Source: Brenneria sp. hezel4-2-4 | GTDB taxonomy: Bacteria; Pseudomonadota; Gammaproteobacteria; Enterobacterales; Enterobacteriaceae | Assembly (NCBI RefSeq): GCF_013155275.1 | Contig: NZ_JABJXS010000003.1 | Span: 582,571 to 646,570, forward strand | Direction of reading: 5' to 3' | Length of the DNA stretch: 64,000 nt | Shown: piece by piece, positions 29,724 through 37,780 of the stretch | Position numbering within the stretch: the first letter of the stretch is position 1 | Layout of the letters: each line of letters starts with the position of its first letter | Notes under the pieces: generated by a model | What the model saw: only the letters and a program-made list of their open reading frames with translations | Database searches by the model: none | Told to the model about the DNA's origin: nothing | Program-made: the position numbers and the translations under genes

Positions 29724-30572
29724 TCAGGCGATACAGTGCGACAGCGCCGTTGTGCTCAAACTGTGACGTTCCGCCGCGCGCTGCAATACAGCGATGTCGG
29801 CCGGGCCGGGATTGGGGTGCAGTTCGCCATAGCGATAAGGTTTGCCCAATAGCGCATATTTATTCACGCCGAAACGGTGGTAAGGCAACAAATCAATGCC
29901 GGTAAAGCAGCGGCTGTGGCGGCTGAGCGTACGGATTAGCGCCATCATTTGCTCCGCCTGTTCCGGCCCGTCATTGACCTGCGGGATCGCCGGAATTCGG
30001 ATACGCACCGGAATATCCCCGGCCAGCAGTCGTTGCAGATTACGCAAAATAGGCCGATTGCCGACGCCGGTGTAATGCAGATGCATGCTGTTATTCGCCA
30101 GCTTCAGGTCATACATGATTAATTGACTGTATTCACAGGCTTGCTCCAGCGCTGACCACGGAGCAAAACCGGAGGTTTCCACCGCGGTATGAATACCTTC
30201 TTCCCTGAGCGTGGCCAGCAGCGCGCGGGCGAACGCCGGCTGAAGCGCCATTTCCCCGCCGCTGAGCGTGACCCCGCCGCCGGAGACCCGATAGTGCGCT
30301 TCGTCGGCTATGACTTTTTGGCGAACCTGTTCGACGGTGTAAATCTCGCCGACCCGGCGCGGCGCCGAAGCGCCGGCAAACCGCATCTCGCTATGGGGTG
30401 AAATCCCCTCCGGGTTGGCGCACCAGGCGCATTGCATCGGGCAGCCTTGTAAAAACACTACCGTGCGGATGCCCGGCCCGTCGTGCAATGAAAAGCGCTG
30501 GATATTGAATACCCGACCGCGGCAGTACCGCAGATCAGAAGTGGCGCAGCAGGGTGCGGCTGATGATTTCAT
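29724..30572 (-). CDS. Glycyl-radical enzyme activase (CutD-like, without ferredoxin domain)
   Basis: A radical-SAM enzyme that installs the glycyl radical on the neighbouring lyase. The ATG at 30572 follows GGGAGG by 7 bp and gives 282 residues; a longer frame starts at 30599. The cluster motif is C44-x3-C48-x2-C51 (GCPMQCAWCANPE), followed by SGGEMAL. Unlike CutD-type and most dehydratase activases there is no 2x[4Fe-4S] ferredoxin insert between CANPEG and IYTVEQV. In that respect it resembles PflA. It overlaps the lyase gene by 38 bp. Confidence 0.88.
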   Translation of the reverse strand: MKSSAAPCCATSDLRYCRGRVFNIQRFSLHDGPGIRTVVFLQGCPMQCAWCANPEGISPHSEMRFAGASAPRRVGEIYTVEQVRQKVIADEAHYRVSGGGVTLSGGEMALQPAFARALLATLREEGIHTAVETSGFAPWSALEQACEYSQLIMYDLKLANNSMHLHYTGVGNRPILRNLQRLLAGDIPVRIRIPAIPQVNDGPEQAEQMMALIRTLSRHSRCFTGIDLLPYHRFGVNKYALLGKPYRYGELHPNPGPADIAVLQRAAERHSLSTTALSHCIA

Positions 30573-32925
30573 CCTGTACCTCCCGGCTAAGTTCGACAAA
30601 AAATGCGCTATAACCGGCGACCCGGATCATCAGGTTGCGGTAGGACTCCGGATCTTGCTGCGCTTTCAATAGGGTGTCGTTATCCACATAGCTGAACTGC
30701 ATCTGCGCATTGCCCAGCAGGCTGGCGCTACGCAGCAGATGGATGATCCCCTGTTCGCCTTCCGGCGTATCCAGCATGCCGTACAGCAGCTTGAAGTTAT
30801 GCACCATGCCGATTTCCATCTCTTCGACGTTAATACGGCTGATGGAATTGATAATGGCCGTCGGCCCGGCGACATCCGACTGCTGGGACGGGCTGATGCC
30901 GTCGGCCAGCGGTTGCCCCGCCAGACGGCCGCTGGGCAGCGCGCCGGTGATCAGTCCGAACGGGGTGTTGTTGGAAATGGACAGCGTACCGTGAGTGAAC
31001 GGGCCGTACAGCATACGGTACTGACGGTGCTCATATTCCATAAAGCGGATCAGATCGCGGGCGATCAGGTCGACTTCCTCGATATCGTTGCCGAATTTGG
31101 CGACATTTAGGCACTGTTCCCGCAGTTCCGCGTGGTCGCAGAAGTTATGACGCAGCGCCAGCGCCATTTCCGCCGCCGTGACTTTGCCCTGACGATAGAC
31201 CAGTTCGCGCATCACCATCATCGAGTTGGCGAAGTCCGCCATACCGGTCCAGATCAGCCCCGGGCCGTTATTGATTTCGGCGCCGCCGTGCATCACATCG
31301 CGCCCGGAGGCGACGCAGCCCTCGATCAGGCAGGAGATCAGCGGTTTGGGCGCATAGCTTTTGTGCAGTTTCTGTACGATCAGCGTGGCTCTGGCCGCCT
31401 GACGAATAATATGGCTTAACTGGGTTTTAACCGCCTGTTCGAAAGCGGCATAGTCCGTCAGAGTGCTGATGTCGCCGGTGGCGGGGCCAGCCTGTTTACC
31501 ATTGGCGCGCTTGCCGTTGTTTATCGCCAGCTCAATGGCGGCGGTAAACGTTGTGTAGCCGACGGAGGTCCACTGATAGATTTTGCCTGATTTTTGCGGC
31601 TCCACGCAGCCCATCAGGCAGTAATCGCGGGCGTCTTCGTAGTCAAAACCTTTGCGCAGCATCATACGGATATGCGCGTCATCAAAGTGACAGGCGGGAA
31701 AGCCCATGCCGGCGCGGATCACCTCCACCACTTTGCGCATGAAATTCTGCGGCGTACGGTTATGGATCCGCACCGCCAGCCCCGGCTGATACAACTTCAG
31801 CTTGCGCGAACAGTCCATAAACAGCAGAGAGAGCGGATTGGTGGCATCGCCGCCTTCGCGTTTCTGGCCGCCGACCACCAGATTAATAAAAGGCTGATAG
31901 CCGGCAAAGTACATGGCGGTATCGGCGCTGCATACCCACATGCATTCCGACATTTTGATCATCCAGCAGCAGATCAGCTCTTCTGCCTGCGCTTCCGTCA
32001 GCGTGCCGTTCGACAGATCGGCTTCCAGATAAGGCCATAGATACTGATCGGCCCGCCCGAGAGAGATGCCGGTTTGGTTCTCCTCCAGAATAAACAGGGA
32101 CTGAACGAACCAAACGGATTGCAGCGCTTCATGGAAGTTGCGCGGCGGATGTTCCGGCACGCGCAGGCAAATTTCCGCCAGCCGCTCCAGCTCCGCCTTG
32201 CGCGACAGCTCAGTCTGCCGTTCGGCAAGCTGTTGTGCATAGGCGGCGTAGCGGTGCGCATATTCAATCACGCCGTCGCAGGTGTTGATCACCGCCTGAT
32301 GGAAATGTTGTTTTTCCATCTCTTCATCACTGACGCCAGAGAGGGCGAGCAGCGACTGGCGCGCCTGTTCCCGAATGCCGGCCATGCCCTGGGTCAGCAG
32401 GATATTGTCATACCCCGGACAGGTATCGCCGCCGCCATTCTGGGTTTTAATGGTTAAATCGCAAATGTTTTCATCATGGCTCCAGGCCCACAACCCGGCC
32501 TGACGCAGTTGGGTTTCCGCCATCTCATCCAGTGAACGCCCTTGCCAGAACGGGAAAATGCGTTCACGCAGCTCCTGCTTGTCGGCTTCGCTGATAAAGT
32601 AAGGATCCTGAGCGCGCTCGGTCATGGTGTCCAGTTCGTCCGCCACCCAGCGCCAGGCGATTTCCGGCGAAATTTCGCCGCCGCGCGCCCGGCCCGCGGG
32701 ATGGCTGATAATCAACTCGCCTTCTTCTATCACCAACGGCGCGATTTGGCAGGCGCGGCGAAAAGCCAGCGCACGCAGCAAAATGGCGGGCATGCCGGGG
32801 TGGCGTTGATAAATTTCCGTTACCGCCCGGGCGCGTGAAATGGAAATAAAGGGCTTGGCCTGCAAATAGTGGTTACGCAGCCTGTTGATGCGTCCGGATA
32901 ATTCATTTTTGTGGTTGTTCATCAT
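30535..32925 (-). CDS. Glycyl-radical C-N lyase, CutC-like (putative choline trimethylamine-lyase)
   Basis: A 796-residue glycyl-radical enzyme, start at the ATGATG at 32925 overlapping the SMR stop. The radical motif RVAGYSAFF places Gly771 near the C-terminus; the thiyl/base motif is GCVEPQ (Cys440, Glu442). Against remembered Desulfovibrio CutC numbering (offset 49), Asp216, Thr334, Phe395, Cys489, Glu491, Thr502 and Tyr506 correspond to Asp167, Thr285, Phe346, Cys440, Glu442, Thr453 and Tyr457. Tyr208 falls on Ile159. It lacks the roughly 300-residue N-terminal extension of the Klebsiella/Proteus form. Two SMR genes upstream also point to a quaternary amine. No microcompartment genes are present. 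Confidence 0.72.
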   Translation of the reverse strand: MMNNHKNELSGRINRLRNHYLQAKPFISISRARAVTEIYQRHPGMPAILLRALAFRRACQIAPLVIEEGELIISHPAGRARGGEISPEIAWRWVADELDTMTERAQDPYFISEADKQELRERIFPFWQGRSLDEMAETQLRQAGLWAWSHDENICDLTIKTQNGGGDTCPGYDNILLTQGMAGIREQARQSLLALSGVSDEEMEKQHFHQAVINTCDGVIEYAHRYAAYAQQLAERQTELSRKAELERLAEICLRVPEHPPRNFHEALQSVWFVQSLFILEENQTGISLGRADQYLWPYLEADLSNGTLTEAQAEELICCWMIKMSECMWVCSADTAMYFAGYQPFINLVVGGQKREGGDATNPLSLLFMDCSRKLKLYQPGLAVRIHNRTPQNFMRKVVEVIRAGMGFPACHFDDAHIRMMLRKGFDYEDARDYCLMGCVEPQKSGKIYQWTSVGYTTFTAAIELAINNGKRANGKQAGPATGDISTLTDYAAFEQAVKTQLSHIIRQAARATLIVQKLHKSYAPKPLISCLIEGCVASGRDVMHGGAEINNGPGLIWTGMADFANSMMVMRELVYRQGKVTAAEMALALRHNFCDHAELREQCLNVAKFGNDIEEVDLIARDLIRFMEYEHRQYRMLYGPFTHGTLSISNNTPFGLITGALPSGRLAGQPLADGISPSQQSDVAGPTAIINSISRINVEEMEIGMVHNFKLLYGMLDTPEGEQGIIHLLRSASLLGNAQMQFSYVDNDTLLKAQQDPESYRNLMIRVAGYSAFFVELSREVQDEIISRTLLRHF

Positions 32926-33251
32926 TTGAATAATCCCATGGTTATACAGCCGGTGACGATAAAACACAGACCGATTACGCCGAATCTATCCGGTTTCTGC
33001 TGATAAAAAATAAATCCTGAACAGGCAATCAAAATGATGCCCAGCCCGCACCACAAGGCATAAGCCAGTCCGGGAGAAATAAGCGACATTGCCTGAGCCA
33101 GTGCGTAGAAACAGACCAAATAGCACCCGATCACCAGCACTGACGGAATAAATTTACGAAAATTCTGGGTTTTTAATAGCAGGCTGGTGCCGGTGACTTC
33201 CAGCAATACCGCGATAAATAACCACAACGTCGCCATAAGCAAAATTGTCAT
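32922..33251 (-). CDS. Small multidrug resistance (SMR) family transporter, second of a pair
   Basis: A 109-residue, four-helix SMR protein with the membrane-embedded Glu (LLEVTGTSLLL, Glu18) and an ALWCGLGIILIACSGFIFY stretch in helix 3. It starts inside the previous SMR gene (4-bp overlap) and its stop overlaps the lyase start. Paired SMR proteins often form heterodimers. Here they may carry the quaternary-ammonium substrate, or an amine product, of the CutC-like lyase. Confidence 0.85.
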   Translation of the reverse strand: MTILLMATLWLFIAVLLEVTGTSLLLKTQNFRKFIPSVLVIGCYLVCFYALAQAMSLISPGLAYALWCGLGIILIACSGFIFYQQKPDRFGVIGLCFIVTGCITMGLFK

Positions 33252-33601
33252 ATTCTTTCCGCCTGTGTTTCGGTATTTGACAGTAAATTAATAATCAGCA
33301 CGCCGATAATAATTAACCACATGCCAATCAGTGCCCCGCTCTGTAATGTTTCATTGAATAAAATAGTGCCGAGGATATTGGTCGCCAGAATGCCGATACC
33401 GGACCAAATCGCGTAGGCAAAACCCATTGGAATTCGATTCAACGCCAGCGTCAGGGTGTAATAAGAAACGGCATAACCGAGGGTTGCAAATACCGATGGG
33501 ATCGCCCGACTAATACCGTCGGATAAAATCAGCATAGTGGTTGCAAATATTTCAGTAATTACCGCGATAAAAAGCCAGAAATAACATTTACCACGACTCA
33601 T
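33248..33601 (-). CDS. Small multidrug resistance (SMR) family transporter, first of a pair
   Basis: A 117-residue EmrE-like protein: four helices, essential Glu in helix 1 (VITEIFATTML, Glu17), GFAYAIWSGIGILATNILG in helix 3. It is translationally coupled to the second SMR gene (4-bp overlap). SMR pairs are known, from memory, in Gammaproteobacterial choline-utilisation (cut) clusters. Confidence 0.86.
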   Translation of the reverse strand: MSRGKCYFWLFIAVITEIFATTMLILSDGISRAIPSVFATLGYAVSYYTLTLALNRIPMGFAYAIWSGIGILATNILGTILFNETLQSGALIGMWLIIIGVLIINLLSNTETQAERI

Positions 33602-33676
33602 TGATCTGTCCTGATGTTAATAAACGTGCGCTCTTGACGAGCGCACAACAAAGGTTGGGTAGGGATAGAAATTTAT

Positions 33677-34249
33677 TTAGAAACTCACTTGGCCGCCAAC
33701 GTAAGGGCCTTCCACCAGACGTTCATTAGGGCGCTGGTTTTTGCCGTCCATACCGATATAGCGATAACCGGCTTTCAGCGTCAGCGGTTGCACCGGCTTC
33801 CAGCTCAGACCGGAATCCACATCCAGATAATTTTTTGTGCTGTTGCTCAACTGACGGGGAGCGGTATAAGCGCTGGCATACAGCCCGACCGAGTCGCTAA
33901 CCGGTAATTGCACGCCGGCGCCGACCGGGAAAACCACGCCTTCGCTGCTGCCGTTGGAACCTTTGATATAATTAGCCTGAATGCCGAGATTGACCCGCGC
34001 CGGACCGGCGGGAAGATTGATCCCGGTTTCGGCCCCGGCCACTTCACGGCCGTTTTCATTATTTTTAACCCAGCCGCCGTTGATATACAGGCCGGAAGAG
34101 TGTTGTCCCATTCCGATATTCACGTCGGTAAAGTTTTTACCGACATCAACGCCGCCTTCAATTGCCTGCGCCGCCGGGATACTCATCATTGCCGCCAGTG
34201 AGAAGCCGATTACCGTCGTGATGTTTTTTACTGATGTACGCATTTTCAT
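33677..34249 (-). CDS. YfaZ-family outer-membrane beta-barrel protein
   Basis: A 190-residue outer-membrane protein: signal peptide of about 29 residues ending AAQA, alternating beta-strand pattern with Gly-rich turns, and a C-terminal Phe (YVGGQVSF) as in barrel proteins. It resembles YfaZ. It is the first gene of the minus-strand CutC-like cluster, 76 bp before the SMR pair, and may be the outer-membrane pore for that pathway or an unrelated neighbour. Confidence 0.75.
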   Translation of the reverse strand: MKMRTSVKNITTVIGFSLAAMMSIPAAQAIEGGVDVGKNFTDVNIGMGQHSSGLYINGGWVKNNENGREVAGAETGINLPAGPARVNLGIQANYIKGSNGSSEGVVFPVGAGVQLPVSDSVGLYASAYTAPRQLSNSTKNYLDVDSGLSWKPVQPLTLKAGYRYIGMDGKNQRPNERLVEGPYVGGQVSF

Positions 34250-34465
34250 TTACCTTTTTAGTCTGAGGATTGATGAAACCACCGTTAAAGCGGATGGGTT
34301 TCGTTGAGGCATATGAAACACCACTGATACGATTCGGCACAATTTAATTATGAAAAAACACAATATTTAGTTTTTTATTCCAATAATTATTTCATATTTA
34401 TACTTACATCCTGTTTTCTGCGCCAGAGGATAAGCCGCGGACGTGGTCGAGGTGAAAGGCGTGGC
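34250..34465. other. AT-rich region upstream of the porin gene
   Basis: No clear gene on either strand. The region should hold the promoter of the minus-strand YfaZ-SMR-lyase operon. No good FNR box (TTGAT-N4-ATCAA) was found by eye, although anaerobic control would be expected for a glycyl-radical enzyme. Confidence 0.4.
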
Positions 34466-34801
34466 ATGAAGCTGGGAATTATCGGGCAAATCACCCGACA
34501 GATAACGCGCATGGCGTTGGAAGAGCTAAAGGATATTCTGGTTCTGAATAGAAATTTTTACCTGAGCATCAATCTTGATATTAACGACGTCCTGGAGATC
34601 GAGTTTCAGTCCTATCTTGATGAGCTTGTTGAACCGCCCGGAGAGCAATGTCCGAATTCGGTCGGGCAGGGATGGTATTTTGATAAACCGATGAACGGTG
34701 AGAATTTCAAAGATTATTACCATGAAAAGACTATCGATAAATTTCGATGTCGATGCGTTTGCTTATTTCACTATGACTTGAACGCGCTGCCGGGAAATTA
34801 G
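34466..34801 (+). CDS. Hypothetical small protein, not recognised
   Basis: An open frame of 111 codons starting ATG at 34466 with a GAAAGG site 7-8 bp upstream. The product is acidic, soluble, without signal or membrane segment, and has three Cys near the end (FRCRCVCLF). I recognise no domain. It sits alone between the porin gene and tauA in DNA richer in A/T than its neighbours. It could be a real orphan, a gene remnant or chance. Confidence 0.3.
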   Translation: MKLGIIGQITRQITRMALEELKDILVLNRNFYLSINLDINDVLEIEFQSYLDELVEPPGEQCPNSVGQGWYFDKPMNGENFKDYYHEKTIDKFRCRCVCLFHYDLNALPGN

Positions 34802-35000
34802 GTTCGCTGCGTCGCCGCCTTTCTATAACTCGAAATCTATTGGATAGGTTACTTCGCCGGTTTTGGATCGTGCGATTTTATAGACGTTTTTTAGAAAATA
34901 TTAGTTTTATAAGTTATATAGATAACGTGTTTATATCCATTGCTTTCATCGTATATTGTGCTGATAAAAGAAAGGAAAGTAACATTTCTATTTAATACGC

Positions 35001-35059
35001 TAAATAATTCGAGTCGCGGGAAAGCCAACGCATATGCAACTTGAAGTATGACGAGTATA
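35001..35059. repeat. Remnant of an enterobacterial intergenic palindromic repeat
   Basis: The ends TAAATAATTCGAGT (35001-35014) and GCAACTTGAAGTATGACGAG (35036-35055) match, from memory, the ends of a roughly 130-150 bp MITE-like repeat common between genes of Yersinia, Serratia and Pectobacterium. The two ends are imperfect inverted repeats. The central part is missing, leaving about 59 bp. It lies only 6-12 bp before the start of tauA. Confidence 0.55.
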
Positions 35060-35071
35060 TAGGGGATGACA

Positions 35072-36049
35072 ATGAGATATCTGTTTTTACGGCCGGTGTT
35101 AGCCGCAACGATGTTAATCAGTTTGAGCTTTATGGCGAGCGCCGCCGATCTTACCGTGGCATACCAAACGATTCCGGATCCTTCGCAGGTGGCTCAGGCC
35201 GATGGCGTTTATGAAAAAGCGACCGGTTTGAAAATAGACTGGCGAAAATTTGACGCCGGTGCGGAAGTGATCGCCGCGGTGGCCTCCGGCGATGTGCAGA
35301 TAGCCTATTTGGGATCCAGTCCCTATGCCGCCGCGGTGAGTCAGAAAGTCCCGGTTGAAACATTGTTGATCGCCTCCAAACTGGGGGCCAGCGAAGCGCT
35401 GGTGGTGCGCAACGGGGCCGGTATCGAAAAGCCCGAAGATTTGATCGGCAAGAAGGTCGCGACGCCTTTTGTTTCCACCAGCCATTACAGTTTGCTGGCC
35501 GCGCTTAAGCACTGGAATATCGATGCGAAAAAAGTACAGATCCTGAATCTGAATCCGCCGGCTATCAGCGCTGCCTGGCAACGTGGCGATATTGATGCCG
35601 CCTATACCTGGGATCCGGCGCTTGGCGTGGCGAAATCGAGCGGCGATGTTTTGATCTCTTCCGGGGATTTGGCCAATCTCGGCGCGCCGACGTTTGATGT
35701 CTGGCTGGTACGCAAGGATTTTGCCGAGAAGCATCCGCAGGCGGCAAAAGCGTTTGCCAACGTCACCCAGGATGCCTATACCCGCTACCGCCAGGATCCG
35801 CAAGCCTGGCTGGCGGATAAAAGCAACATCGATAAGCTGGTGAAAATCACCGGCGCCAAAGCGGAAGATATCCCCGGTTTGTTGCAGGGAAATACCTATC
35901 CTTTGGCGGAGGAGCAACGGGAGTCCCTTGCCGAGCCAACCGTGAAGGCGATTAGCGATACGGCGGCGTTTCTCAAGGAACAGGGACGCATTGATGCGGT
36001 TTTACCCGATTACTCGCCCTATGTTACCGCCAGGTTTGTTCCCGAATGA
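35072..36049 (+). CDS. tauA: Taurine ABC transporter substrate-binding protein TauA
   Basis: A periplasmic binding protein for taurine. I prefer the ATG at 35072 (325 residues), since AGGGG at 35061-35065 has 6-bp spacing to it; the ATG at 35066 would abut the ribosome site. Signal peptide residues 1-24 end ASA. The mature start DLTVAYQTIPDPSQVAQADG and AYLGSSPYAAAVSQKVPVE are TauA-like. It heads tauABC. The usual partner tauD (taurine dioxygenase) is absent. Confidence 0.92.
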   Translation: MRYLFLRPVLAATMLISLSFMASAADLTVAYQTIPDPSQVAQADGVYEKATGLKIDWRKFDAGAEVIAAVASGDVQIAYLGSSPYAAAVSQKVPVETLLIASKLGASEALVVRNGAGIEKPEDLIGKKVATPFVSTSHYSLLAALKHWNIDAKKVQILNLNPPAISAAWQRGDIDAAYTWDPALGVAKSSGDVLISSGDLANLGAPTFDVWLVRKDFAEKHPQAAKAFANVTQDAYTRYRQDPQAWLADKSNIDKLVKITGAKAEDIPGLLQGNTYPLAEEQRESLAEPTVKAISDTAAFLKEQGRIDAVLPDYSPYVTARFVPE

Positions 36050-36058
36050 TGTTTGACG

Positions 36059-36085
36059 CGCCCGCGCGCCTTGCCGGCGCGGGCG
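36059..36085 (+). terminator. GC-rich intra-operon hairpin between tauA and tauB
   Basis: A perfect 9-bp stem, CGCCCGCGC with GCGCGGGCG, and a 9-base loop, 10 bp after the tauA stop. Such hairpins after a binding-protein gene usually protect its mRNA or attenuate downstream transport genes. No T-run follows. Confidence 0.5.
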
Positions 36086-36106
36086 TGATTTGCCAGCGGA
36101 TACACG

Positions 36107-36904
36107 ATGACATTACTGAAACTTGAACGGGTTAGCGCGCGTTATACCAATAGCGAACAGGCGGTATTGGAAAATATCTCTTTTACGCTATCCGCCAGAC
36201 AATTGATGGTGGCCTTGGGCCCGTCGGGCAGCGGAAAAACCACGTTGCTAAATTTGATAGCCGGATTTCTCCATCCCGTTGCGGGGGCTATTTCGCTTGA
36301 CGGCGAGGCTGTTGCCGGGCCGGGGCCGGATCGCGGCGTCGTGTTTCAGCACGATGTATTACTGCCCTGGCGGGACGTACTGGGCAATGTGGCCTTTGGG
36401 CTGGAACTGGCCGGCGTGCCGACGGTCGAGCGCGAACAGAAGGCGCGGCGGTTGTTGGCGCAGGTCGGATTGAGCGGCTATGACCGCCGGGCGGTGTGGC
36501 AGCTTTCCGGCGGGCAGCGGCAGCGTGTCGGTATTGCCAGAGCGCTGGCGGCCGATCCGCAGGTTTTACTGCTGGATGAGCCTTTTGGCGCGCTGGATGC
36601 GTTCACGCGTGAACAGATGCAGGAACTGTTGCTCACGGTGTGGAAAAAAACGGTTAAGCCGGTTTTTTTGATCACGCACGATATTGAAGAAGCCATCTTC
36701 CTCGCTACCGATCTGATCGTTATGTCGCCCCATCCAGGACGGATTATCGAGCATCTGAAGCTTGAATTTGGCTCACGCTATGCGGATGGGGAAAGCGCGC
36801 GGGCCATAAAATCCGATCCGTCGTTTATTGATATGCGAGAACATGTTCTTTCCCGCGTGTTCGCCGAACGCGAACAGTTTTCAAACCGCGATGAGGATAC
36901 ATAG
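36107..36904 (+). CDS. tauB: Taurine ABC transporter ATP-binding protein TauB
   Basis: A 265-residue ATPase: Walker [13 protein letters not shown] (about residues 37-48), Q-loop [13 protein letters not shown] typical of nitrate/sulfonate transporters, signature [14 protein letters not shown], Walker [12 protein letters not shown], switch His LITHDIEEA. It follows tauA after a hairpin and is 2 bp before tauC. Confidence 0.93.
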   Translation: MTLLKLERVSARYTNSEQAVLENISFTLSARQLMVALGPSGSGKTTLLNLIAGFLHPVAGAISLDGEAVAGPGPDRGVVFQHDVLLPWRDVLGNVAFGLELAGVPTVEREQKARRLLAQVGLSGYDRRAVWQLSGGQRQRVGIARALAADPQVLLLDEPFGALDAFTREQMQELLLTVWKKTVKPVFLITHDIEEAIFLATDLIVMSPHPGRIIEHLKLEFGSRYADGESARAIKSDPSFIDMREHVLSRVFAEREQFSNRDEDT

Positions 36905-36906
36905 CC

Positions 36907-37740
36907 ATGAGCGCCGTCGAGAACCCGACCACACAGCAAAATGCCCCCCGGAAACGGCCAACGGTTACCAAACCGCTCCCGCTCTTTGCCGTCAGCACTA
37001 TCAGCATCAGCGCGCTGTTGCTGGCATGGTGGCTGGCAACCCGCTTCAATATCATAGAACCGTTATTTCTTCCTGCGCCTGGCGCGGTATTACGGCGGTT
37101 TTGGCAGTTGGTTACCGTCGGATATATGGATGCCACGCTGTGGCATCATTTGTCCGCCAGCCTGCAACGTATCGGGTTGGCGCTACTGGCGGCGTTATTG
37201 ACGGCGATCCCGCTGGGCGTCGCTATCGGCCGTAGCCGGATTGCCCGTGGGGTGTTTGATCCGTTAATCGAGTTCTATCGACCCATCCCGCCGCTGGCTT
37301 ATCTTCCGCTGATCGTTATCTGGTTCGGCATTGGCGAGTTTTCCAAGGTGTTGTTGATTTATCTGGCTATTCTCGCTCCTATCGTGATTGCGACCGCCGA
37401 TGGCGTGCGCAGTGCGGACCCAGCCAGGATCCTCGCGGCCCAGACACTGGGGGCGACGCCGTTACAGCTTATCCGCTATGTCATTTTCCCCGGCGCGCTG
37501 CCGGATATTCTGGTCGGGGTGCGAATCGGGCTGGGGGTGGGCTGGTCAACGCTGGTCGCCGCGGAACTGGTGGCGGCGACGCAAGGGCTGGGATTTATGG
37601 TACAGGCCGCCTCACAGTTTTTGGTGACGGAGGTGGTGATTCTGGGGATCCTGGTGATTGCGAGCATCGCTTTTGTGATGGAAATCGGGCTGCGCTACCT
37701 GCAACGCAAGCTGACCCCCTGGCACGGACGGACGCCGTAG
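36907..37740 (+). CDS. tauC: Taurine ABC transporter permease TauC
   Basis: A 277-residue permease with an N-terminal soluble tail (about 30 residues) and six helices. The coupling loop LAAQTLGATPLQLIRYVIFPGALPDILVG (split near residues 176-204) is typical of TauC/SsuC. It ends the tauABC unit; a convergent ligase gene begins 40 bp on. Confidence 0.93.
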   Translation: MSAVENPTTQQNAPRKRPTVTKPLPLFAVSTISISALLLAWWLATRFNIIEPLFLPAPGAVLRRFWQLVTVGYMDATLWHHLSASLQRIGLALLAALLTAIPLGVAIGRSRIARGVFDPLIEFYRPIPPLAYLPLIVIWFGIGEFSKVLLIYLAILAPIVIATADGVRSADPARILAAQTLGATPLQLIRYVIFPGALPDILVGVRIGLGVGWSTLVAAELVAATQGLGFMVQAASQFLVTEVVILGILVIASIAFVMEIGLRYLQRKLTPWHGRTP

Positions 37741-37780
37741 CGGTTATCCCGTTGATATTCACTCGCGGCGCGTTGCCTGG

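Noticed and set aside
34250..34465. FNR or CRP site for the CutC-like operon
   Set aside because: TTGAT- and TGTGA-like half-sites occur, but no pair has acceptable spacing and symmetry.
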